64,000 nucleotides of DNA from Stutzerimonas stutzeri TS44. Lineage in GTDB: Bacteria; Pseudomonadota; Gammaproteobacteria; Pseudomonadales; Pseudomonadaceae. Shown in pieces: positions 57,888 to 64,000 of the stretch (the first letter of the stretch is position 1; every line of letters starts with the position of its first letter). The notes under the pieces are model-generated. The model did not search any database. It worked only from the letters and a program-made list of their open reading frames with translations, and was not told the origin of the DNA. Position numbers and translations under genes: made by a program. The stretch is from positions 1 through 64,000 of the forward strand of contig AJXE01000013.1 in NCBI GenBank assembly GCA_000263395.1, written 5' to 3'.

Positions 57888-58808
57888 ATGAGCGCACGAC
57901 ACTTTCTCTCGTTGATGGACTGCACGCCCCAGGAGCTGAACAGCCTGGTCCGCCGCGGCATCGAGCTGAAGGATCTGCGCAAACGCGGCGTGCTGTTCGA
58001 GCCGCTGAAGAATCGCGTGCTGGGCATGATCTTCGAGATGGCATCCACCCGCACCCGGTTGTCGTTCGAGACCGGCATGATCCAGCTCGGCGGCCAGGCG
58101 ATCTTCCTCTCCCCGCGCGATACCCAGCTTGGCCGCGGCGAACCGATCGCCGACTCGGCGATCGTCATGTCGAGCATGCTCGATGCGGTGATGATCCGTA
58201 CCTTCGCCCACTCGACCCTGACCGAATTCGCCGCGAACTCGCGCGTCCCGGTGATCAATGGCCTTTCCGACGATCTGCATCCCTGTCAGTTGCTGGCCGA
58301 CATGCAGACCTTCCACGAGCACCGCGGCAGCATCGCCGGCAAGATGGCGGCCTGGATCGGTGACGGCAACAACATGTGCAACACCTATATAGAAGCGGCG
58401 ATCCAGTTCGACTTCCAGCTCAACATCGCCTGTCCGCAGGGTTACGATCCCGATGCGGCACTGCTTGCCCGGGCCGGCGAGCGCGTCCGCCTCACTCGCG
58501 ACCCGCGCGAAGCTGCCGCCGGCGCGCACCTGATCAGCACCGACGTCTGGGCCTCGATGGGCCAGGAAGACGAGGCCGCCGCCCGCCTCGCCACCTTCCG
58601 CCCGTACCAGGTCGATCGCGCCCTGCTCGATTGCGCGGCCGCCGATGTGCTGTTCATGCACTGCCTGCCGGCGCACCGCGGCGAGGAAATCAGCCAGGAC
58701 CTGCTCGACGATCCGCGCTCGGTCGCCTGGGATCAGGCAGAAAACCGCCTGCACGCGCAGAAAGCCCTGCTCGAATTCCTCATCGAACCGGCCTATCGCC
58801 ACGCATGA
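57888..58808 (+). CDS. argF: ornithine carbamoyltransferase (anabolic)
   Basis: A 306-residue enzyme joining carbamoyl phosphate and ornithine to citrulline. The carbamoyl-phosphate loop STRTR lies at 53-57, HPCQ in the [11 protein letters not shown] stretch, and the ornithine loop HCLPAHRG near residue 257. Its length fits the biosynthetic ArgF of Pseudomonas rather than the catabolic ArcB (about 336). The 273-base gap upstream (57615-57887) shows several GTCGC/GTCGT half-sites near 57800-57830 that might belong to an ArgR site, but no clear full box was made out. The following ABC gene overlaps its stop. Confidence 0.96.
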   Translation: MSARHFLSLMDCTPQELNSLVRRGIELKDLRKRGVLFEPLKNRVLGMIFEMASTRTRLSFETGMIQLGGQAIFLSPRDTQLGRGEPIADSAIVMSSMLDAVMIRTFAHSTLTEFAANSRVPVINGLSDDLHPCQLLADMQTFHEHRGSIAGKMAAWIGDGNNMCNTYIEAAIQFDFQLNIACPQGYDPDAALLARAGERVRLTRDPREAAAGAHLISTDVWASMGQEDEAAARLATFRPYQVDRALLDCAAADVLFMHCLPAHRGEEISQDLLDDPRSVAWDQAENRLHAQKALLEFLIEPAYRHA

Positions 58809-59896
58809 GGCACGAGCCGCTGCTGCGCCTGCGCGACCTGGCCTGCGGCTACGGCGCGCAGCGCATCGTGCAGAACCTCAACCTGCATCTGAATCGCGGC
58901 GACATCGGCTGCCTGCTCGGCCCCTCGGGCTGCGGCAAGACCACCACCCTGCGCGCCATCGCCGGTTTCGAGCCGGTACACCAGGGTGAAATCCAGTTGG
59001 GCGAGACAGTCATCTCCCGCGCCGACTTCACCCTCGCCCCGGAAAAGCGCCGGATCGGCATGGTCTTCCAGGACTATGCGCTGTTCCCGCACCTGACGGT
59101 CGCCGAGAACATCGGCTTCGGCATCCGCAAGCATCCCGAACGCAGCCGCATCGTCGAGGAAATGCTCGATCTGGTGCACCTGTCCGCGCTCGGCCGGCGC
59201 TATCCGCACGAACTCTCCGGCGGCCAGCAGCAACGCGTCGCGCTGGCCCGCGCCCTGGCGCCGGAACCCGAGCTGCTGCTGCTCGATGAGCCGTTTTCCA
59301 ATCTCGATGTCGAGTTGCGCCGGCACCTCAGCCACGAAGTGCGCGACATCCTCAAGGCGCGCGGCACCAGTGCCATCCTCGTCACCCATGACCAGGAAGA
59401 AGCGTTCGCCGTCAGCGACCAGGTCGGCGTCTTCCACGATGGCCGGCTGGAGCAGTGGGACACGCCCTTCAACCTCTACCACGAGCCGTTGACGCCTTTC
59501 GTCGCCAGCTTCATTGGCCAGGGGTATTTCATTCGCGGCCAGCTGATCGACCCGGAAGCGGTGCAGACCGAACTCGGCGTGATTCACGGCAACCGCGCCT
59601 ACACCTGGCCGGCCGGCAGCTCGGTGGATGTGCTGCTGCGCCCGGACGACATCGTCTATCGCCCGGACAGCCCGCTGCGCGCGCTCATCATCGGCAAGAC
59701 GTTCCTCGGCGCCTCGACGCTCTATCGCCTGCAACTGCCGACCGGCAACCAGCTGGTGACCATCTTCGCCAGCCACGACGACTACCTCACCGGCCAGGAA
59801 GTCGGCATCGCCATCGCCGCCGATCATCTGGTCGTATTTCCCGCCCAGGGCAGCATCGACGCCCGCGAGACCCTGCCGATCGCCGCGCCACTCTAG
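58805..59896 (+). CDS. ABC transporter ATP-binding protein, iron(III)/polyamine type
   Basis: A 363-residue ATPase. The ABC domain (1-240) has Walker [10 protein letters not shown] (near 39-47), signature LSGGQQQRV, Walker B LLLLDEP and the switch H in VTHDQEEA. The C-terminal third is a TOBE-like regulatory domain. The closest classes are FbpC/PotA-type ATPases for Fe(III) or polyamines. Its ATG overlaps the argF stop as ATGA. No permease or binding-protein gene is adjacent, so it is an orphan component in this window; a gene in the same place is recalled in P. aeruginosa. Confidence 0.9.
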   Translation: MRHEPLLRLRDLACGYGAQRIVQNLNLHLNRGDIGCLLGPSGCGKTTTLRAIAGFEPVHQGEIQLGETVISRADFTLAPEKRRIGMVFQDYALFPHLTVAENIGFGIRKHPERSRIVEEMLDLVHLSALGRRYPHELSGGQQQRVALARALAPEPELLLLDEPFSNLDVELRRHLSHEVRDILKARGTSAILVTHDQEEAFAVSDQVGVFHDGRLEQWDTPFNLYHEPLTPFVASFIGQGYFIRGQLIDPEAVQTELGVIHGNRAYTWPAGSSVDVLLRPDDIVYRPDSPLRALIIGKTFLGASTLYRLQLPTGNQLVTIFASHDDYLTGQEVGIAIAADHLVVFPAQGSIDARETLPIAAPL

Positions 59897-59974
59897 GCTG
59901 GCACCTGCCGAGAAGTGCGGGCGGTACGCAACGGCCGAGAAATCAGGATCGGCGGTTCGTGCGGCCGCCAGGCA

Positions 59975-60454
59975 TCACTTCTGCCGGCGCAGGCGAAAGA
60001 ATTCGCGCAGCACCTCGCCGCACTCCTGCGCCAGCACGCCGCCCTCGACCAGCACCCGGTGGTTGAGAAATTCCTGCGCGAAGAACTGTCCGCGACTGAC
60101 CACCACGCCGGCCTTCGGCTCGGTGGCGCCATACACCACGCGCTGGACGCGCGAGTGCACGATCAGCCCGGCGCACATGCTGCACGGCTCCAGCGTCACG
60201 TACAGCGTGCTGCCCGGCAGCCGGTAGTTGGCCACGGTCTGCGCGGCATCACGGATGGCGACCATCTCGGCGTGAGCGCTGGGGTCGTGGCGGGAGATCG
60301 GGCAGTTGAAGCCGCGCCCGACGATCTGCCCGTCCTGCACCAGCACGGCGCCCACCGGCACCTCGCCCAGCGCCGCGCCCTGCTCTGCCAATGCCAGCGC
60401 CTCGCGCATGAAATGCTCGTCCTGGCTGCGATCAATGATCAGCGACTTTCTCAC
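59975..60454 (-). CDS. tadA: tRNA-specific adenosine deaminase TadA
   Basis: A 159-residue zinc deaminase. The site is H61-A-E63 and C91-x-x-C94 (LEPCSMCAG). It converts A34 to inosine in tRNA-Arg(ACG). The chosen start is a GTG at 60454, just upstream of RKSLIIDRSQDEHFMREA; the next in-frame Met (residue 16) would cut the first helix. It lies 19 bases after the multicopper oxidase gene on the same strand. Confidence 0.94.
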   Translation of the reverse strand: MRKSLIIDRSQDEHFMREALALAEQGAALGEVPVGAVLVQDGQIVGRGFNCPISRHDPSAHAEMVAIRDAAQTVANYRLPGSTLYVTLEPCSMCAGLIVHSRVQRVVYGATEPKAGVVVSRGQFFAQEFLNHRVLVEGGVLAQECGEVLREFFRLRRQK

Positions 60455-60473
60455 AGTGCTTCCCTGCCCGGTT

Positions 60474-61844
60474 TCATACCACCTCGATCGCCGCCATCAG
60501 CCCGGTTTCCATATGGTCGATGACATGGCAGTGGAACATCCACACACCCGGATTATCCGCCACCAGCGCGATCCGCGCCGTTTCGTTACGTCCCAGCAGG
60601 AACGTGTCGGTGAACCAGGGCTCGATTTTCCGCCGATTCGAGGCAAGCACCTTGAAAGCCATGCCGTGCAGATGAATCGGATGCTGGTACTGGCTGAGGT
60701 TGCGCAGCTCGAAGATGTAGTGACCGTTGCGCTTGAGCGTCGCGATCGGGCGCTCGGCACAGCTCTTGTCATTGATGTCCCAGGCCTGGCCGTTGATCTG
60801 CCAGAACGTGTAGGCGCCGCCCTGCTCGACATCGGCCGACAGGTTGCCGGCCCACTCGAAGTTGAAGCGCAGTGTCTCGGCCCGTTGCAGATCCGGCTCC
60901 GCTACCGGATTGGCCGGCAGCGCCGGCGGCCAGTCGCCGCTCGCCCCGGCATGCGCGACCGCACGCAGCGTCGCCAGGCGCAATGGTCCGTTGCGCAGCG
61001 ACAGCTGCGTACCCGCCGCCGGTACACGCAGCGCCAGGTCGATGCGCATGCCGGGACCGAGCCAGTATTCCTTGCCCAGCGGTCGAGGCACGATCGGATG
61101 GCCATCCAGCGCATAGATGCGCGCCTCGCCGTCCGGCAGGTTTAGCCGATAGGTCAGCGTATTGTCGAGGTTCAGCACGCGCAGCCGCACGACTTGCCCG
61201 GCCGGCAGATCGAGTACCGGAGCGTGCTGGCCGTTCACCGTCGACAGCACGCCAGGCGTACCGCCGCGGGCCGCCTCGCGCGGTACGCTGAAGGCGGTGA
61301 AGGCACCCTGCTGGTCGACGTGCCAGCTCTTCAGACTCAGCGTGCGTTCGTGGCGAAAACCGCTCGGTTCACGCTCATCGACGATCAGCGGACCGACCAG
61401 CCCGCGCCCCAGCTGCTCGCTGCTCGTCGTGTGCGGGTGATACCAGAAGCTGCCGGCATCGTGCAGCTGGAAGCGATAGTCGAAGAACTCGCCGGGCAAC
61501 ACCGGCAACTGCGACACGTAAGGTACGCCGTCCATCTCCAGCGGCAGGCGGATGCCGTGCCAGTGAATGGTGGTGGGCTGCGGCAGGTGGTTGATGAAGC
61601 GCACCCGCAGCCAGTCGCCCTGCCGCCCGCGCAGCTCCAGGCCCGGCGCCTGGCCGCCGTAAGCCCAGGCGGGCGTGGCATGCCCAGGCACCAGCTCGAC
61701 ATCCAGCGGCGCGGCGATCAGCTCGTAGTCGTGCGTGGTGACATCGGCAGGTCGCCCGAGCCAGTAACGCACGCCACCGATACCGGCACCAGCGACGCCC
61801 AGTCCGACCAAACCTGTGAGTACCTGTCTGCGGGTGAACAGCAT
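60474..61844 (-). CDS. multicopper oxidase, CueO/McoA-like
   Basis: A 456-residue secreted multicopper oxidase. A Tat-like signal (FTRRQVLTGLVG) opens the chain. Copper ligands appear in HWHGIR, WYHPHT, HPIHLHG and the final HCHVIDHMETG with the type 1 copper Cys. It lacks the Met/His insert of the copA product at 8073. It may oxidise Cu(I), Fe(II) or phenols. A metallo-oxidoreductase gene is recalled between guaA and tadA in P. aeruginosa as well. Here a DUF2182/DUF1326 pair lies just upstream on the same strand. No CopR box was found near it. Confidence 0.9.
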   Translation of the reverse strand: MLFTRRQVLTGLVGLGVAGAGIGGVRYWLGRPADVTTHDYELIAAPLDVELVPGHATPAWAYGGQAPGLELRGRQGDWLRVRFINHLPQPTTIHWHGIRLPLEMDGVPYVSQLPVLPGEFFDYRFQLHDAGSFWYHPHTTSSEQLGRGLVGPLIVDEREPSGFRHERTLSLKSWHVDQQGAFTAFSVPREAARGGTPGVLSTVNGQHAPVLDLPAGQVVRLRVLNLDNTLTYRLNLPDGEARIYALDGHPIVPRPLGKEYWLGPGMRIDLALRVPAAGTQLSLRNGPLRLATLRAVAHAGASGDWPPALPANPVAEPDLQRAETLRFNFEWAGNLSADVEQGGAYTFWQINGQAWDINDKSCAERPIATLKRNGHYIFELRNLSQYQHPIHLHGMAFKVLASNRRKIEPWFTDTFLLGRNETARIALVADNPGVWMFHCHVIDHMETGLMAAIEVV

Positions 61845-61962
61845 GACCCCGGAAATCCCTTGTGCTGAAAACGGCATAGTTTCTCATTAACACCAGGGCT
61901 TGTGCGACCGCAGCCGGGGTGCGCTCGATAGCGACAGCCGGGAACCGGCCGCCGGCGCCGAG

Positions 61963-62724
61963 TCAGACGCTTGCCCAGAGCGGCAACAGCACGCCGGCGG
62001 CGATCAGCAGCGCGGCGCTGCCGTGACGCCAGTGCTCGCCCAGGGGCAGCAACTTTTCCGCCAGCACCAGCAGACTGAGCAGTGCCATGCCCCACAGGCT
62101 CATGGCGCCAACCACCAGCAACACCAGCATCAATGCCCAGCAGCAGCCCAGACAATACAGGCCATGCCGCAAACCGGTCAGCCAGGCGCCAACCAGTCTT
62201 GGGCGGGCATGATGCTGCAGGAAGCTCAACGGACTCTGGCAATGCTGGAGACAGGCGGACTTGGCGTGGCTCAGCTGGTACAGGCCGGCCACCAGCAGGA
62301 CCAGGCCGCCCAGCATCGGCGGCAGGCGCAGCTGCATCGGATCGAGCACACCGGTCTGCTCGCCGAGTGCCTGCAGGCCGCTCAGCAGCAGGGCGAAGGC
62401 GGACCACACCAGCACATAGGCCGCACAGAACAGCCAGAGCCTGGCCGTTCGCTGGCGGTCGCGCTGCACGCAGCGACGGTAGAGCAGGATCATCGGCAGG
62501 GCCGCCGGCAGCATCATCGCCTGCATCATCGCCAGCCACATGCCGAAGACCAGTAGCCCCTGCGGGGACAGCCAGTCGGTCGGGGGCATCGGCATGTCGC
62601 CCATGGCCGCCATGCGTGCCGCCTCGCGCGCCGACCAGTACCAGGCCAGCGCGCACAATCCGAGCACGCCGCCGCCCGCAAGCGCCGCGCCGCGGTCGCT
62701 GCGGCTAGGCGCGAATGATGCCAT
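61963..62724 (-). CDS. DUF2182 integral membrane protein
   Basis: A 253-residue protein with about seven membrane helices, fitting DUF2182, sometimes described as a predicted metal-binding membrane family. Notable residues are MGDMPMPP after the first helix, MWLAMMQAMMLP within a helix, HAKSACLQHC, and RHGLYCLGCCWALM, a helix with three close cysteines that could bind metal. It overlaps the DUF1326 gene by 20 bases, so they are made together. The function is unknown to me. Confidence 0.8.
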   Translation of the reverse strand: MASFAPSRSDRGAALAGGGVLGLCALAWYWSAREAARMAAMGDMPMPPTDWLSPQGLLVFGMWLAMMQAMMLPAALPMILLYRRCVQRDRQRTARLWLFCAAYVLVWSAFALLLSGLQALGEQTGVLDPMQLRLPPMLGGLVLLVAGLYQLSHAKSACLQHCQSPLSFLQHHARPRLVGAWLTGLRHGLYCLGCCWALMLVLLVVGAMSLWGMALLSLLVLAEKLLPLGEHWRHGSAALLIAAGVLLPLWASV

Positions 62725-63343
62725 TGGGGCCCATATGCAGCTCGTAGAGCATCGCGTTGCTGCCGGAATAGTCCAGAGCGATGGCCCCCGAGGTGCTGAA
62801 CTCGGCACTGGCGCAATCGGCCTCGCCGAACTCGAAACCCTCCGGCAGCACCACCCGCGCCCGATGCGGCGAACCATCCATGAGACTGGCGATGGGCTCG
62901 GCCCTGCCCTCGATCAAGCCGGGCACATGAATGCTGGCGGTCAGCGCACCCCGGTCGGTGCGCACCTCGACCGGCACGAACTGCGGCTCGTGCATGGTCG
63001 ACAGCGTGCTGGCAAAAATCGCGAAGAACGCCGTCGGCTCCTGCTCCTGGCCACTGAGGATGGTCAGCAACGCCTGGCGCTGGGGCTCGCTGGCCCGCTC
63101 GTCGATGAAGGCCTGACACTGGCCGTGCCCTTCGTGGATTGCCCCTGGCCAGGCGAAAGTACAGGCCACGTGCAGATCGTTCAGCGCGATATCGCCGAAA
63201 TGCCCTTCGACGATGTGAAAACCGACCGCCGCCTCGCACTTTCCATGTGTCGGGGGCGCATTGAATTGACAGGGGCAGCCAAAGTTACAGTTGCACAGGT
63301 CCACACCGGGGCCGCGCAGCCGCCAATCGGTATAGGTGGCCAT
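62705..63343 (-). CDS. DUF1326 Cys-rich protein
   Basis: A 212-residue soluble protein without signal peptide. Near the N-terminus it has a tight Cys cluster: C17, C19, C23, C25 and C36 (LCNCNFGCPCQFNAPPTHGKC region), then histidines such as HIVEGHFGD and HEGHGQC. This fits DUF1326, which usually sits beside DUF2182 genes as here (20-base overlap). The Cys cluster should bind a soft metal or an iron-sulfur centre (inference). The 209 bases upstream to guaA carry two palindromes and the guaA terminator. Confidence 0.82.
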   Translation of the reverse strand: MATYTDWRLRGPGVDLCNCNFGCPCQFNAPPTHGKCEAAVGFHIVEGHFGDIALNDLHVACTFAWPGAIHEGHGQCQAFIDERASEPQRQALLTILSGQEQEPTAFFAIFASTLSTMHEPQFVPVEVRTDRGALTASIHVPGLIEGRAEPIASLMDGSPHRARVVLPEGFEFGEADCASAEFSTSGAIALDYSGSNAMLYELHMGPNGIIRA

Positions 63344-63475
63344 GATCGTATCCTCGCCGAGCGGAATCGCTCTCTTTCTCAGCTTACGATGCACAGCGGC
63401 GAGCATTAGACGGAATCGGCATCTGACCAGTCAGGCCGAGCCGTGCCCCGCATAACCCGCAAACGCTTGGCTCGC

Positions 63476-63503
63476 CAGGCCTGCAGGCCTGCCCCCTGGG
63501 GGC
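63476..63503. other. two adjacent palindromes before the DUF1326 gene
   Basis: A perfect 16-bp palindrome CAGGCCTGCAGGCCTG (63476-63491) runs into GCCCCC-T-GGGGGC (63491-63503). They lie 133 bases upstream of the DUF1326 start and 14 bases from the guaA terminator. They may be an operator or only extra terminator structure. Confidence 0.5.
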
Positions 63504-63516
63504 TTTCCCACAACAG

Positions 63517-63542
63517 AAAAGGGCAGCTCACGCTGCCCTTTT
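63517..63542 (-). terminator. intrinsic terminator of guaA
   Basis: Perfect 11-bp arms AAAAGGGCAGC and GCTGCCCTTTT with a 4-base loop lie 11 bases after the guaA stop. The A/T ends of the arms give a T-run on the minus strand. Confidence 0.85.
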
Positions 63543-63552
63543 CGGTGTTATC

Positions 63553-64000
63553 TCACTCCCACTCGATGGTGGCCGGCGGCTTGCTCGACACGTCGTAGGT
63601 GACCCGCGAGATACCTTCGATTTCGTTGATGATGCGGTTGGAGACCTTCTCCAGCAGCTCGTAGGGCAGGTGCGCCCAGCGCGCGGTCATGAAGTCGATG
63701 GTTTCCACAGCGCGCAGCGCGACGACCCAGGCATAGCGGCGACCGTCGCCGACCACGCCGACCGATTTCACCGGCTGGAACACCACGAAGGCCTGGCTGG
63801 TCTTGTGGTACCAGTCGAAGTTGCGCAGCTCCTCGATGAAGATGTGGTCGGCGCGGCGCAGCAGGTCGGCGTATTCCTTCTTCACTTCGCCGAGGATGCG
63901 CACGCCCAGGCCCGGGCCCGGGAAGGGGTGGCGGTAGACCATGTCGTAGGGCAGGCCGAGTTCGAGACCGATCTTGCGCACCTCGTCCTTGAACAGCTCG
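63553..64000 (-). CDS. guaA: GMP synthase (glutamine-hydrolysing), C-terminal part
   Basis: The last 148 codons plus stop of guaA; the 5' end lies beyond the window. The visible part is the dimerisation and XMP-binding domain, with [27 protein letters not shown] and the conserved end PPATIEWE. The full enzyme aminates XMP to GMP. No start can be given. The terminator at 63517-63542 ends the gene before the DUF1326/DUF2182/oxidase group. Confidence 0.96.
   Translation of the reverse strand, partial: ELFKDEVRKIGLELGLPYDMVYRHPFPGPGLGVRILGEVKKEYADLLRRADHIFIEELRNFDWYHKTSQAFVVFQPVKSVGVVGDGRRYAWVVALRAVETIDFMTARWAHLPYELLEKVSNRIINEIEGISRVTYDVSSKPPATIEWE

Noticed and set aside
63344..63552. CopR box before the DUF1326/DUF2182/oxidase group
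   Set aside because: The closest string, CTGAGAAAGAGAGCGATT on the minus strand, misses key bases of CTGACA-N5-GTAAT.

Overview
The window is high-GC chromosomal DNA from a Pseudomonas-type gammaproteobacterium. The Pseudomonas stutzeri / Stutzerimonas group is the best guess, judged from protein style and gene order; this cannot be proven without a search. The strings tsaB-adk-ppc-lptF-lysS-prfB and bfd-bfr-grxD-argF-ABC ATPase, and guaA near tadA, match the core-genome neighbourhoods remembered from P. aeruginosa. No rRNA, tRNA, transposase, phage gene or CRISPR array was seen.

Layout: 1-353 holds two 134-bp direct repeats, each carrying a REP-like double hairpin. 354-11794 is a copper homeostasis island. 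On the minus strand runs copR-copS-(Lgt-like/TlpA fusion)-dsbG. Divergently on the plus strand run a DUF2933 protein, a Cu(I) P-type ATPase, an HMA chaperone, DUF411 and DUF3147 proteins, copA (multicopper oxidase), a small Met/His-rich protein, copB and a cytochrome c. Two exact matches to the CopR box CTGACA-N5-GTAAT lie before the two plus-strand blocks. 11909-18547 carries opgH and opgG (periplasmic glucan synthesis) and bglX. 18808-22037 has wrbA, a pirin, a DUF3087 protein and lrgBA. 22336-26962 has a stand-alone ccoG, a MocR regulator, an FKBP isomerase and a PAS-GAF-GGDEF protein. 27097-34222 has a degenerate metallo-beta-lactamase-fold protein, a GST with a divergent TetR regulator, and an RND pump/adaptor pair with its own divergent TetR regulator.

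34226-49420 is mostly housekeeping: rsmJ, an extensin-like protein, DUF72, tsaB, adk, ppc, two envelope lipoproteins (DUF4398 and LptF/OmpA), a macrodomain enzyme, AIM24, a QEGLA-motif protein, lysS, and prfB with the classical programmed +1 frameshift. 49549-55455 has a DUF533 protein, an old yellow enzyme, a molybdopterin oxidoreductase interrupted by an in-frame TAA, and recJ. 55572-59896 has yaeQ, a Fur-boxed bfd, bfr, grxD, argF and an ABC ATPase. 59975-64000 has tadA, a second multicopper oxidase, a DUF2182/DUF1326 pair and the 3' end of guaA.

The main theme is metal and redox handling. The cop island combines cytoplasmic export (ATPase and chaperone), periplasmic oxidation and binding (CopA, Met/His-rich protein, DUF411), an outer-membrane protein (CopB) and thiol repair (TlpA/DsbG) under CopRS. 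A second, smaller oxidase locus sits beside guaA. Iron storage and release (bfr/bfd), grxD and ccoG add further metal genes. The least understood parts are the small Met/His-rich protein, the DUF2933/DUF411/DUF3147 proteins, the His-tailed cytochrome c and the DUF1326/DUF2182/oxidase trio.
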